41,064 nucleotides of DNA from ZC4RG20 sp964553875 (GCA_964553875.1 CAZKNH010000020.1:1-41064), one strand, 5' to 3'. Positions 31,475 to 40,198 are shown, counted from the stretch's first letter. Numbers and translations are program-made. The notes: generated by a model not told the origin, from the letters alone.

Positions 31475-33466
31475 TCAGCGTCCCTCCGCCGGCTGCACGC
31501 GCACCGTGCCCGGAGCGGCCTCGGGCGTACGGGCGACGCGCTCCGCCTGCTGCAGCCGGTACCGTTTGTCGGTGACGGCGACGAGCCCGCCGAACGCCAT
31601 CACGAGCGCGCCGAGCCACAGGAAGCTGATCAGCGGCTTCACGCGAACGCGGACGCTCCACGCGTTGTCGCCGAGCGATTGGCCGAGCGCGATGAACACG
31701 TCGCGATGCAGAGCAGAGTCGATCGCCGCTTCCGTCATCGGATTGCGCTGCACGCGATAGACGCGCTGCTGCGGCCTCAGAACCGTCACGAGCTCGCCGT
31801 TACGCCGCACCTCGAACTCGCCTTCGACCGCGTCGTAGTTCGGACCCTCGACGTCGCGAACGCCGCGGAACGTGAACGCATAGCCGCCTGCCTCCCACGT
31901 ATCGCCGGGACGCACGCCGCGGTCGAGCTCGGTGTCGAAGGCCGACGTCACGGTCGCGCCGAGAATGAAGAGCCCGACCCCGAGATGCGCGAGACACATT
32001 CCCCACGTCGCACGCGTCAGCGGCGCGCTCGTGCCGCCGCGTCGGAGCGAGCGCGTGATGGGATCGACGAGCGACGTGGCGACGACCCAGAGCCCGACGA
32101 CGATGCCTATCGTCGACAGCACGGTTGCGGTCCCGAAGAAGAGCCACGGCGCCGTGATGCCTGCGACTGCCGCGAACACGGCGGGCCATTTGAGCTTGCT
32201 CCACAGGAGCGCCGACGGAGTCTTGCGCCACGCCGCGTGCATGCCGATGCCGAGGAGCGCCGCGAGGGGCAGCATCGTCATCAGGAACGTCGTGTCGAAC
32301 CACGGCGGCCCGACGGAGATCTGGCCGAAGCCGAGCGCGTCGACGAAAAGCGGGTACAGCGTACCGAGCAGGACCGCGCCCGCCGAGACGGTGAGCAGGA
32401 TGTTGTTCGCAAGGAGCAGCGCATCGCGCGACAGCGCCGTGAAGCCGCCGTCCGCGGTCAGATCCTTCGCGCGGACCGCGTAGAGCACGAGCGCGCCGCC
32501 GCTGATCGCGAGCAGCAATCCGAGGATGAAGAGCCCGCGAGCCGGATCCGATGCGAACGCGTGCACCGAGATCAGGATGCCGGAGCGCGTCAGGAACGTG
32601 CCGAGGAAGCTGAGCGAGAACGCGGCGATCGCGAGCAGGATCGTCCAGCTCTTGAAGAGCCCGCGCTTCTCCGTCACCGCGAGCGAATGCATCAGCGCGG
32701 TCGCGACGAGCCACGGCATGAACGATGCGTTTTCCACCGGATCCCAGAACCACCATCCGCCCCACCCGAGCTCGTAGTACGCCCACCAGCTGCCGAGCGC
32801 GATGCCGAGCGTCAGAAAGATCCACGGGCCCGAGACCCACGGACGCGTCCAGCGTGCCCAGTCCCGATCGAGCCGCCCGGTGAGCAGCGCCGTCACCGCG
32901 AACGCGAACGGCACGGCGAGGCCGACGTAGCCGATGTAGAGCATCGGCGGATGCAGCACCATCGCCGGATCCTGGAGCAGCGGGTTCAGGTCGTTGCCGT
33001 CGAACGGCACGGACGCGAGCCGGTCGAACGGGTTCGACGTGAGCAGCGTGAAGAGCAGCATGCCGGCGCTGACGATGCCGAGCACGCCGAGCACGCGGCT
33101 CGAGAACTCGAGCGGCTGGTTGCGGCCTGCGACGGCGACGCCGAGCGTCCACACGGCGAGGACCGTCGTCCAGAAGAGCAGCGAGCCCTCGTGTCCGCCC
33201 CAGACCGCCGCGAACTTGTAGAACGTCGGGAGCTGCGTGTTCGAGTGCAGCGCGACGAAGCGAACGCTGAAATCGTCCGTCAGGAACGCGTACGCGAGCG
33301 CGGCGAACGCGATCGCGCAAAACACGAACTGCCCGGCGGCCGCCGAGCGCGCGAGCACCATCCAGTGACGGTTGCCGATGCTCGCTCCGGCGAGCGGCAG
33401 CACGGCTTGTGCGAGCGCGAGACAGAGCGCAAGGATCAGCGCGAAGTGACCGAGCTCCGGAATCAT
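31475..33466 (-). CDS. ccmF: Haem lyase component CcmF
   Basis: This 663-residue polytopic inner membrane protein, with CcmH, joins haem to apocytochrome. It has about 14-15 membrane helices. The tryptophan-rich haem-handling motif WGGWWFWDPVENASFMPWL is complete, and conserved histidines appear in VWGGHEGSLLFW, MVLHPPMLYIGYVG and HSLAVTEKRG. The C-terminal periplasmic domain includes GVRDVEGPNYDAVEGEFEVR and FIALGQSL. Its ATG overlaps the ccmE TGA by four bases. Confidence 0.95.
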   Translation of the reverse strand: MIPELGHFALILALCLALAQAVLPLAGASIGNRHWMVLARSAAAGQFVFCAIAFAALAYAFLTDDFSVRFVALHSNTQLPTFYKFAAVWGGHEGSLLFWTTVLAVWTLGVAVAGRNQPLEFSSRVLGVLGIVSAGMLLFTLLTSNPFDRLASVPFDGNDLNPLLQDPAMVLHPPMLYIGYVGLAVPFAFAVTALLTGRLDRDWARWTRPWVSGPWIFLTLGIALGSWWAYYELGWGGWWFWDPVENASFMPWLVATALMHSLAVTEKRGLFKSWTILLAIAAFSLSFLGTFLTRSGILISVHAFASDPARGLFILGLLLAISGGALVLYAVRAKDLTADGGFTALSRDALLLANNILLTVSAGAVLLGTLYPLFVDALGFGQISVGPPWFDTTFLMTMLPLAALLGIGMHAAWRKTPSALLWSKLKWPAVFAAVAGITAPWLFFGTATVLSTIGIVVGLWVVATSLVDPITRSLRRGGTSAPLTRATWGMCLAHLGVGLFILGATVTSAFDTELDRGVRPGDTWEAGGYAFTFRGVRDVEGPNYDAVEGEFEVRRNGELVTVLRPQQRVYRVQRNPMTEAAIDSALHRDVFIALGQSLGDNAWSVRVRVKPLISFLWLGALVMAFGGLVAVTDKRYRLQQAERVARTPEAAPGTVRVQPAEGR

Positions 33467-33900
33467 TGGCCGCTAGCCGCGCGCCCCTTCTCGAGCGCTT
33501 CGGCGACCTCCGGCGGCATGTAGTTCTCGTCGTGCTTCGCGAGGACCTCCTCGGCCGCGAATTGCCCGTTCGGATCGAGACGGCCGCGCGCGACGACGCC
33601 CTGACCCTCCTTGAACAGATCGGGCAGGACGCCGGTGTAGCTCACCGGGATCGAGTTCGCGTAGTCCGTGACGACGAAGCGAACCGTGAGACTGCCGGGC
33701 TCGCGCTCCACGCTCCCCTCCTGCACCATGCCACCGAGCCGGAACGTTCGGTCGGTCGGCACCTGCCCGGTCACGACTTCGGTCGGGCTGAAGAAATAGA
33801 GCAGGTTCTGCTCGAACGCGCGCAGCGCGAGTGCCGCGGAGACGACGACCCCTCCGAGCACGGCCGCGACCAGCGCCATTCGCCTCTGTCTCGCCGTCAT
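33463..33900 (-). CDS. ccmE: Haem chaperone CcmE
   Basis: This 145-residue protein carries haem covalently in the periplasm. One N-terminal membrane helix (residues ~8-27) is followed by a beta-barrel with FRLGGMVQEGSVER and VSYTGVLPDLFKEGQGVVA. The haem-binding histidine is in LAKHDENYMPPEV (H-x3-Y pattern). ATG 33900 is set by the membrane helix and by its 4-base overlap with ccmD. Confidence 0.94.
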   Translation of the reverse strand: MTARQRRMALVAAVLGGVVVSAALALRAFEQNLLYFFSPTEVVTGQVPTDRTFRLGGMVQEGSVEREPGSLTVRFVVTDYANSIPVSYTGVLPDLFKEGQGVVARGRLDPNGQFAAEEVLAKHDENYMPPEVAEALEKGRAASGQ

Positions 33901-34085
33901 TCCACTTGCCTCACGGTCGGTTGTCGCCGCGCCCGCGGCTCGTCTGTCGTCCTCGCGATGCGCTCGAGCGCGCGGACCCGCGCGCGCCGCGCGGTCCAGA
34001 TGTTCAGCAGAATCACGACGAGTGTAATGCCGTAGGCGGACCACACATAGGGCGCGTACCCGCCCATCGCGAGGAATTCGCTCAT
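33897..34085 (-). CDS. ccmD: Cytochrome c maturation protein CcmD
   Basis: This 62-residue membrane protein has the family start MSEFLAMGGYAPYVWSAYGI, one membrane helix (residues ~10-30) and a basic cytoplasmic tail. CcmD stabilises the CcmABC-CcmE haem release complex. It overlaps both ccmC upstream and ccmE downstream by four bases. Confidence 0.92.
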   Translation of the reverse strand: MSEFLAMGGYAPYVWSAYGITLVVILLNIWTARRARVRALERIARTTDEPRARRQPTVRQVE

Positions 34086-34843
34086 CTTGCCGCCTCCGCA
34101 GCGAACTGCTGGAGCCAGCGCGCGTCGTGTTCCCGTTCGACAATCTGGCCTTGCAGGCGGTTCAACACGAGCCAGCCGAAGCAGAGCGTGAAGCCGAGAA
34201 TCATCACGAGGAGCGGCAACAGCATGTCGAGCGTGATCGACGGATTGTCGAACTTCGTCAACGTCGGCCCTTGGTGAAGCGTGCTCCACCACTCGACGGA
34301 GTAATGGATGATCGGCACGTTCACGACGCCCACGACGGCGAGGATCGCGCTGACACGGTCAGCCTTGTCTCGATCCTCGAACGATGCGCGGAGCGCCAGA
34401 TACCCGAGATAGAGAAAGAGCAGAAGCAGCTCGAACATCAGCCGCGCATCGCCCCACTCCCAGTACGTGCCCCATGTGGGGCGGCCCCAGATCCCGCCCG
34501 TGACGAGCGCGAGGAACGTGAACGACGCGCCGATCGGTGCGATGCTGACCGCGGCCGCGTGTGCGAGCTTGATCCGCCAGACGAAGCCGATCGCGGCCGC
34601 AACCGCCATCAGCGTGTAGCCGAGCATGCTGAGATACGCGCTCGGGACATGGATATAGATGATCCTGACGACCTCACCTTGCAGGTAGTCCGGCGGCGCG
34701 ATCACGAGCCCCCAGAACGCGCCGACGGCGATCGTGACGATCGCCGCCCAGCCGAACCACGGCCGAAGGCGCTCCGCGAGCCGATAGACGTGCGGCGGCG
34801 AGCCGAGACGATGGAACCAGACGGGTAATAGAGCCATGGTCAA
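34082..34843 (-). CDS. ccmC: Haem-handling protein CcmC
   Basis: This 253-residue protein with six membrane helices loads haem onto CcmE. Marks are YIHVPSAYLSMLGYTLMAVA, WGRPTWGTYWEWGDARL (tryptophan-rich motif), NVPIIHYSVEWWSTLHQG, and conserved histidines in YIHVP and YSVEWWSTLHQ. In E. coli CcmC as I recall it, the motif is WGTWWVWDARL; here it reads WGTYWEWGDARL, one residue longer. The C-terminal tail after the last helix is short. It follows the inserted membrane protein gene by 58 bases. Confidence 0.94.
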   Translation of the reverse strand: MTMALLPVWFHRLGSPPHVYRLAERLRPWFGWAAIVTIAVGAFWGLVIAPPDYLQGEVVRIIYIHVPSAYLSMLGYTLMAVAAAIGFVWRIKLAHAAAVSIAPIGASFTFLALVTGGIWGRPTWGTYWEWGDARLMFELLLLFLYLGYLALRASFEDRDKADRVSAILAVVGVVNVPIIHYSVEWWSTLHQGPTLTKFDNPSITLDMLLPLLVMILGFTLCFGWLVLNRLQGQIVEREHDARWLQQFAAEAAR

Positions 34844-34901
34844 TCCAAGACGCCGCGGGCGCGCGCGAGTTCCGGGCGAAGCGTTACGGTAAGCCGCAAT
34901 G

Positions 34902-35507
34902 TCATCGCGATACCCCGACGCGGAACGACGGCGCCGTTCTGGCCGCGAGCATTCCGCCGAACAGGAGCGGCGCGATGTAGAGCGCCGGCATGCCGGCGAC
35001 GTAGATCAGCGTGCAGTACCAGGTCGCGGCCCCGGATGAAAGGTCCGCGCAGAAGCCGACCACGGCCGCCGACGCCCAGAACGCCGCGAGCGGCATCACG
35101 GGATTCATGCCGCCGCAGGCAGACCCGCGGCCGAGCACGAGCCCGGTCACGAAATTCGACAGCGCCAGCACGCCGCCGAGATAGAGCAGCGTGCCGAACG
35201 GCAGCTCCGGGATGCTTCGTGCGTCGATAACGAGCGGCTGAAGCCCGAGCAGTGTTCCGCCGACCCGGGCGGCGACGTACGCGGCGAGCCATACCGCGAG
35301 GCCGACTCCAAGCCACGTCAACGTGCGCACGCGAGCCGTGCCGAACGCATGGAAGAACATTGCGACGCTGACCCCGGCGAGCGCGCCCGCGAACCACCGA
35401 CCGCCGCGCGTGCGCGCCTCCTCGACGAGGTCGCCCGCGATCGTCTCCGCACGGTCGGGCGGTGATGTGAGAGACAAGATACCCTGAGCAATCAGCGCCT
35501 TATGCAT
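34902..35507 (-). CDS. Polytopic membrane protein translationally linked to PadR regulator
   Basis: This 201-residue protein begins MHKALIAQGILSLTSPPDRA, followed by ETIAGDLVEEARTRGGRWFAG. That resembles the short prefix domain seen before some permeases that travel with PadR regulators. About five to six hydrophobic helices follow (~48-66, ~74-96, ~110-130, ~142-160, ~168-190). No transporter family can be named. Its ATG overlaps the padR stop by eight bases, so the pair is one unit. It sits between ccmB and ccmC, where no such gene belongs; it may be regulated by PadR, or be a hitchhiker in the ccm operon. Confidence 0.7.
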   Translation of the reverse strand: MHKALIAQGILSLTSPPDRAETIAGDLVEEARTRGGRWFAGALAGVSVAMFFHAFGTARVRTLTWLGVGLAVWLAAYVAARVGGTLLGLQPLVIDARSIPELPFGTLLYLGGVLALSNFVTGLVLGRGSACGGMNPVMPLAAFWASAAVVGFCADLSSGAATWYCTLIYVAGMPALYIAPLLFGGMLAARTAPSFRVGVSR

Positions 35508-35835
35508 GCTTCTTCCGCAGGATGTGAAGTCCCTCGAGCAGGCTTTGATACGAGCGCTGGGCACGCTCGACCGCCTCGACGCCCTCGGCGCTCACCGAGT
35601 AATACCGCTTCGCGCGCCCGCCTCGCTCGGGCGTCGGCTCGCCGAGCCTCGATTCGACGAGCCCTTTGTGCTCGAGCCGATCGAGCGTCGTGTAGAGCGC
35701 GCCGGGCGTGGTGCTCCGTCCGGTCCGCTTCTGAATCTCTTCGCGAATCGTGACGCCGTAAGCGTCGTCGCCGAGACGCATGATCGCGAGCAGAACGATC
35801 TGCTCGAACTCGCCGAGATTCGCGTTGCGGCTCAT
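35500..35835 (-). CDS. PadR-family transcriptional regulator
   Basis: This 111-residue winged-helix regulator has the standard order GEFEQIVLLAIMRLGDDAYG, VTIREEIQKRTGRSTTPGAL (recognition helix), YTTLDRLEHKGLVESRL, GRAKRYYSVSAEG (wing) and a short C-terminal helix for dimerisation. PadR proteins repress genes of stress, drug or membrane responses. ATG 35835 is chosen over an in-frame start 39 bases upstream because the family begins with this N-terminus. It lies 45 bases after the ccmB stop, so it can be read from the ccm promoter as well as from its own. Confidence 0.88.
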   Translation of the reverse strand: MSRNANLGEFEQIVLLAIMRLGDDAYGVTIREEIQKRTGRSTTPGALYTTLDRLEHKGLVESRLGEPTPERGGRAKRYYSVSAEGVEAVERAQRSYQSLLEGLHILRKKHA

Positions 35836-35880
35836 TTGCCCTACATTGTAGGTGAAACGCTTCTTTGCCAGCAAGCCGCG

Positions 35881-36546
35881 CTACTCGATGCCGACGCGAA
35901 GCGCCGCGGCCACGGCGACCGGGCCCACCGAGAGCGCGAGCACCGCGAGCGCGGCGAGCAGGTAAAGCGGACCCGCGGTCGGCTCACCGTAGGCCGCAAG
36001 ATCCGTCGCGCGTGCGCCGAATATCAGGAGCGGAGTCGCGAGCGGCAGCACCAACAGGCCGATGATCGGCCCGCTGTGCCTGATGCCGAGCGTCAACGCC
36101 GCGCCGACGGCGGACAGCACGCTCAACGCGGGCGTCGCGAGCAAAAGCGCCGCGACGAGCGTCGGCAGCGCGCCGTCGGGAAGCCTGAACGCGATCGCGA
36201 CGAGCGGCGCGAGCGCGATCAGCGGCAGACTGCTGACGATCCAGTGCGCGCTGATCTTCGCGAGCACGAGGATGCCGTGCGGCACGGGCGACAGGAGCAG
36301 CTGCTCGAGGCTGCCGTCGTCGGCATCGTGGCGGAACAGCCCGTCGAGGCCGAGGAGCTGCGCGAGGAGCGCCGACACCCACAGCACGCCGATGCCGATC
36401 GTCCTGAGCGACGCGTCGTCGGGCTCGAGCGCGAGCGGAAACAACGACGTGACGATCACGAAGAAAAAGAGCGGATTCAGCACCTCGCTCGGTCTGCGGA
36501 ACGCGAGCTTCAGGTCGCGGGCGACGATCGCGGCGAATGCGCTCAT
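35881..36546 (-). CDS. ccmB: Haem exporter membrane subunit CcmB
   Basis: This 221-residue membrane subunit of the CcmAB ABC transporter uses ATP to release holo-CcmE. It has six hydrophobic helices. Family marks are FAAIVARDLKLAFRRPSEVL, GVLWVSALLAQLLGLDGLFR, DADDGSLEQLLLSPVP and LAKISAHWIVSSLPLIALAP. ATG 36546 lies 14 bases after the ccmA stop. Confidence 0.94.
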   Translation of the reverse strand: MSAFAAIVARDLKLAFRRPSEVLNPLFFFVIVTSLFPLALEPDDASLRTIGIGVLWVSALLAQLLGLDGLFRHDADDGSLEQLLLSPVPHGILVLAKISAHWIVSSLPLIALAPLVAIAFRLPDGALPTLVAALLLATPALSVLSAVGAALTLGIRHSGPIIGLLVLPLATPLLIFGARATDLAAYGEPTAGPLYLLAALAVLALSVGPVAVAAALRVGIE

Positions 36547-36560
36547 ATCTGCGTTGCCCG

Positions 36561-37202
36561 TCAGAGCTCGATCACGAGCGTGCCCGGGCGGGTCAGCTCT
36601 TTGGGCTCGTGGGTCGCGACGACGGCGCAACCGCCGTCGTCCGCGTGCCGGCGGATCCAGTCGAGCACGAGATCGCGGCCCGCCGCATCGAGATGCGTCG
36701 TCGGCTCGTCGAGAATCCATAGGCGTGCGCCGGCGAGCTTGAGGCACGCGAGCCCGAGCCGGCGCCGCTGCCCCGCCGAGAGATTCCGCGCGAGCACGTC
36801 GAGCCGCGCGTCGAGCCTGAGCTCCTCTGCGGTCGCGTCCGTGCTCGCGGCCGCGTTCCAAACGCGGCCGCAAAAGTCGAGGTTCTCGCGGACCGTGAGC
36901 TCGCGCTTCAGGCCGTCTGCATGTCCCCGATAAGCGATCTCACCGCGCCGCTCGGCAGGCAGGGTCCGAACGTCTTCGCCGCACCACTTCACCGTGCCGG
37001 CCGTCGGCAGCGCGAGGCCGGCGAGGATGCGCAACAGCGTCGTCTTGCCGGCGCCGTTCGGACCGACGACGAGTGCGATCTGGCCGTGCCGGACGGAGAA
37101 ATCGAGGCCTTCGAACAGGCAGTGCTCGCCGCGCCAGATCGCAAGTCCGTGCGCATCGAGCCCGGGCTGGTCGGTGGCGGTGCCGCGCTGATCGGCCGGC
37201 AT
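36561..37202 (-). CDS. ccmA: ABC ATPase subunit CcmA
   Basis: This 213-residue ATPase of the CcmABCD haem release complex is first in the ccm locus. Walker A is GPNGAGKTT, the signature is LSAGQRRRLGLACLKL and Walker B is LWILDEPTTHLD; the switch histidine is in ATHEP. Two in-frame starts exist: GTG 37223 and ATG 37202. I choose ATG 37202 because a promoter (37236-37264) places the likely transcription start near 37229, which would leave GTG 37223 almost without a leader. Confidence 0.93.
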   Translation of the reverse strand: MPADQRGTATDQPGLDAHGLAIWRGEHCLFEGLDFSVRHGQIALVVGPNGAGKTTLLRILAGLALPTAGTVKWCGEDVRTLPAERRGEIAYRGHADGLKRELTVRENLDFCGRVWNAAASTDATAEELRLDARLDVLARNLSAGQRRRLGLACLKLAGARLWILDEPTTHLDAAGRDLVLDWIRRHADDGGCAVVATHEPKELTRPGTLVIEL

Positions 37203-37235
37203 GAGCGGCCCGCTTTCGATCACTATGCCCTCTTT

Positions 37236-37264
37236 ATTACAGACGTTTATATAACGAACTTCAA
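37236..37264 (-). promoter_or_regulatory. Sigma-70 type promoter for the ccm operon
   Basis: On the minus strand TTGAAG (-35, 37259-37264) and TGTAAT (-10, 37236-37241) are separated by exactly 17 bases. The -10 box matches TATAAT at 5 of 6 positions and the -35 box matches TTGACA at 4. It is the best promoter match I found in the window and lies in a conspicuously AT-rich gap. Confidence 0.6.
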
Positions 37265-37406
37265 GTTAAATCTCGTCTCGACCCACCATCGAGCGACAGC
37301 CGGTTCAAGCGGATCGAATCGGGGCGGCATACGTTCGAGCCCCGTGCGGCATTCGGCCGTTCGAGACGCGGGGCGAATGATACGGGATTCGGAGATGAGG
37401 AAACGA

Positions 37407-37423
37407 GGCGGCGATGCGCCGCC
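37407..37423 (-). terminator. Intrinsic terminator of the second TonB receptor
   Basis: GGCGGCG-atg-CGCCGCC (7-bp stem) is followed on the minus strand by a T-rich tcgtttcctc, 24-40 bases after the receptor stop. It separates the receptor from the ccm promoter. Confidence 0.6.
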
Positions 37424-37446
37424 CCGTCATCCCGGCGGCGCTCCGC

Positions 37447-40122
37447 TCAAAAGCTCCACTGAACGCCGACGCCGAAGCTTCGGCCGACCTTCTGCCGCAG
37501 CACGGTCGCCGTTCGGCCGCTGCTACCGACCTGCTCGAAGACTCGCTCCTCGTCGAGGAGGTTGTCGAGCTCGACCTCGAGCTCGAGCCTGTCGCTCGGG
37601 AAGTATTTGTAGACGATGCCAAGCGAATCGAACGGCTGCTCGAAAGCGTCCTGATTGCCGCCGGTGCCGGCATAGAAGATGCGCTCGCCGAACGCGTTGT
37701 AGTTCAGATACGCGCTGTGCCGGCCGTTCGCGGAGTCATAGCCGAGCGTCGCGTTCGCGATCCATTTCGAATGTCCGGCGAGCCGGCGCGTCCGGTTCGT
37801 GAGATCGGTCGCGAGCCTCGTACCGAACGTGAGCTCGGAATCGCTGACCGTCAGGTTCCCCGCGAGGAACATACCGAGCGGCAACGACTTCAAGCCTTCG
37901 AGCTCGACGCCGTAGACCTTGCCCGACTCGGCGTTCGCAAAGCCGAGCACGACGTCGTCGTCCGTTCCGGCGGATCGGATCTGCTCTATCGGCGCGTCGA
38001 TGTCCTTATGAAAGAGCGAGATCGTGAAGTTGTCGCCGCGCTCGTAGTAGAACTCGGAGCGGATCTCGAAGTGGGCGATCGGCGACGACTCGAGCAACGG
38101 ATTCCCTTGCACGCGCATCTCGAGCTCCGGGTCGATATAGACGACTCCGGCGACCTCGCGCAGATCGGGCCGAACGACCGTCTCGCCGTAGCCGATCCGA
38201 ATCTGATAGTCGGCCGAGCCGAGCAGCCCGGTGCCGTCGAAGGTGAGCGCGAGCGACGGGAATATGTCGTCCTCGTCGATCGCGAGTCGACGCTCGGGAT
38301 TGTTGATATCATTCTGCAGGTTTCTGACCCAAGTTCCTGTGTAGTCGAGCAGATCGACCGGCAGAACCGCCTGCTTGTACTGCTCGGCGCGCGCGCCAAC
38401 CATCAGCCGCCAGCGATCGAGCTCCATGTCGACCATCGCGTACATGGCATCGACGGTCTGGGCCGCGATGTAGCTTTCGGTGCCGAACTGTGAGCCGAGC
38501 GACAGGTTGAACCCATGCTCGACGCGGAGGTTCCGCGGATCCAGCACGTCGGCCGGTGTGCCCCGGAGGTGCTCGGACCGCACGCCGACCGAGTTCAGGT
38601 TCACGTAGTGCTGGCGGTAGTCCCTCGCCTTCTCGCTGCCCCACCAGCCGGCCGATACGGTGAGCTCCATCCGCGGAAGCGAGACCGGGAGCCGCACATT
38701 GCCGCCCCAGCTCGTCTGCTCGTCGTCGAGCTCGAGGAACGAGAATTGGCCGGCCGAGGTCGACGCGAAAAGCTGCGTCGAGACCGGTAGGCCCGCGTCG
38801 TCGAGCAGGGCCGTCGCCTGGAAGCGCGCCTGATTCGGAATGTCGGTCGTCGCTTCGCTTTCGGAATAGAACCAGTCGAACGAGAGATTCTCGAGCAGCG
38901 TGTCGGAAAGCACCTTCGAGACGAGGGGCGTGTCGGCAAACGTGTGCTCGCCCGAAAGCTGGGTCAGGACGAGCTCGCGCTCCTCGAGGCGCGTCGAGTA
39001 CTGAACGCGCTGATCCGGAAACTGGATGTTCGTATCGAAGCCGCGGCTGATCGCTGCGATCTCCTCGTCGGTTCGGAGCACGTAGTGATCGAGCCGCAGC
39101 GAGTGCTCCATCGCGTAATCGAGGCCGATGTTGATCGATCCGACGGTGCGCTCCTCGTAGCTCGTGCGCTCGATCTCGACGAAGTTGACGGCCGGGTTGC
39201 CCACGCCTTCGCGATACTGGTCCTGGTTTCGGTATCGGTCGCCGTAGTTCGCGTTGAGCAGCACGCCGAAACGCCAGACTTCGCCGAGCTCCCAGGCATT
39301 CCCCAGGGCGAGCTTCCCGCCGAAGTCCGGATCGAGCGACCGTCGACGCGGGGTGACGCGCGTGTCGAGACTGTCGAGCAGGCCCTGATGGATCCTCCGC
39401 GCGTCGTCGATCGTTGCCGTGGAAGACGCGGGGCTGCGCAGCGTCCGGAAGATGTTCGAGATGCTGATGTCGCCCCGATAGGTCGCGATCGCGTCGGCAA
39501 TCGGCCGAGGCAAATTCGACCCCGTCGCATCGAATACGAGCCCGTCCCCGTCGCTGATTCCGTTGAAGCCCATGCCGATCTCGAGCTTCGCGACGACGTC
39601 GTTCGGAATGCTGGTCGTCCGGATGTCGATCGTGCCTCCGCCGAACGCGGCCGGCACGTCGGGCGACGGAGATTTCTGGATTTTCACGGAGTCGACGATC
39701 GATGTCGGAAAGAGGTCGAGCGGGATTACGCTTCTCGTGAGCTCCGGTGACGGCACCGCTGCGCCGTTCACGAGCACCGTCGAGTAGCGTTCCCCGAGTC
39801 CTCTGACGTACACGAACTTCCCGTCGAGCAACGTGAGGCCCGGGACACGGCGCAGCGCCGCGCCGATGTCCGGGTCGCCGGCCCGTGCGATCACGTCTGC
39901 GCCAAGGAAGTCGGCCGACACCGGCAAACGAAGCCTCTCCTCGGCCAGCGATTCAGCTGCGCTCTGCAGCCGGCCGACGGCGAACACCTCCTCCATCGGC
40001 GGCAGCTGCGGCGGTGGGAGACTGCCGAAGTCGTTTTGGCCGTGCGCGGACGCGCCGGCCAGGACGGCGGCGACGGAATACGGTAGCGAACGAAGGCGCT
40101 TCGGTTTGCTTTGGGTATCCAT
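37447..40122 (-). CDS. TonB-dependent outer membrane receptor
   Basis: This 891-residue receptor has a signal peptide (ending near residue 28, AHGQ) and a TonB-box-like MEEVFAVGR. The plug domain is marked by VYVRGLGERYSTVLVNGAAV, PLDLFPTSIVDSVKIQKSPS and AAFGGGTIDIRTTS, and a ~700-residue barrel ends FGVGVQWSF, with terminal aromatic residue. The plug motifs (RGLGERY, PLDLFP, KSPSPDVPAAFGGG) belong to a receptor branch found in several proteobacteria next to large exported proteins. The preceding gene, 76 bases upstream on the same strand, is such a protein. No clear ribosome site precedes the ATG. The substrate is unknown. Confidence 0.93.
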   Translation of the reverse strand: MDTQSKPKRLRSLPYSVAAVLAGASAHGQNDFGSLPPPQLPPMEEVFAVGRLQSAAESLAEERLRLPVSADFLGADVIARAGDPDIGAALRRVPGLTLLDGKFVYVRGLGERYSTVLVNGAAVPSPELTRSVIPLDLFPTSIVDSVKIQKSPSPDVPAAFGGGTIDIRTTSIPNDVVAKLEIGMGFNGISDGDGLVFDATGSNLPRPIADAIATYRGDISISNIFRTLRSPASSTATIDDARRIHQGLLDSLDTRVTPRRRSLDPDFGGKLALGNAWELGEVWRFGVLLNANYGDRYRNQDQYREGVGNPAVNFVEIERTSYEERTVGSINIGLDYAMEHSLRLDHYVLRTDEEIAAISRGFDTNIQFPDQRVQYSTRLEERELVLTQLSGEHTFADTPLVSKVLSDTLLENLSFDWFYSESEATTDIPNQARFQATALLDDAGLPVSTQLFASTSAGQFSFLELDDEQTSWGGNVRLPVSLPRMELTVSAGWWGSEKARDYRQHYVNLNSVGVRSEHLRGTPADVLDPRNLRVEHGFNLSLGSQFGTESYIAAQTVDAMYAMVDMELDRWRLMVGARAEQYKQAVLPVDLLDYTGTWVRNLQNDINNPERRLAIDEDDIFPSLALTFDGTGLLGSADYQIRIGYGETVVRPDLREVAGVVYIDPELEMRVQGNPLLESSPIAHFEIRSEFYYERGDNFTISLFHKDIDAPIEQIRSAGTDDDVVLGFANAESGKVYGVELEGLKSLPLGMFLAGNLTVSDSELTFGTRLATDLTNRTRRLAGHSKWIANATLGYDSANGRHSAYLNYNAFGERIFYAGTGGNQDAFEQPFDSLGIVYKYFPSDRLELEVELDNLLDEERVFEQVGSSGRTATVLRQKVGRSFGVGVQWSF

Positions 40123-40153
40123 GGTTGGGCTCTGGGAATGCGATTGCCGAGGC

Positions 40154-40182
40154 GCGGGTCGCGGCGACGCCTGTCGACCCGC
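40154..40182 (-). promoter_or_regulatory. Intercistronic hairpin before the TonB receptor
   Basis: GCGGGTCG-13-CGACCCGC forms a perfect 8-bp stem in the 76-base gap between the surface protein stop and the receptor start. It could act as an attenuator or mRNA stabiliser that sets different levels of the two products. Confidence 0.35.
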
Positions 40183-40198
40183 GGCGACGGAGGACTGC

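Noticed and set aside
31457..33523. A 688-residue open frame on the plus strand opposite ccmF
   Set aside because: The translation is Arg/Glu/His-rich with no fold signature, while the opposite strand encodes complete CcmF. It is a GC-driven shadow.
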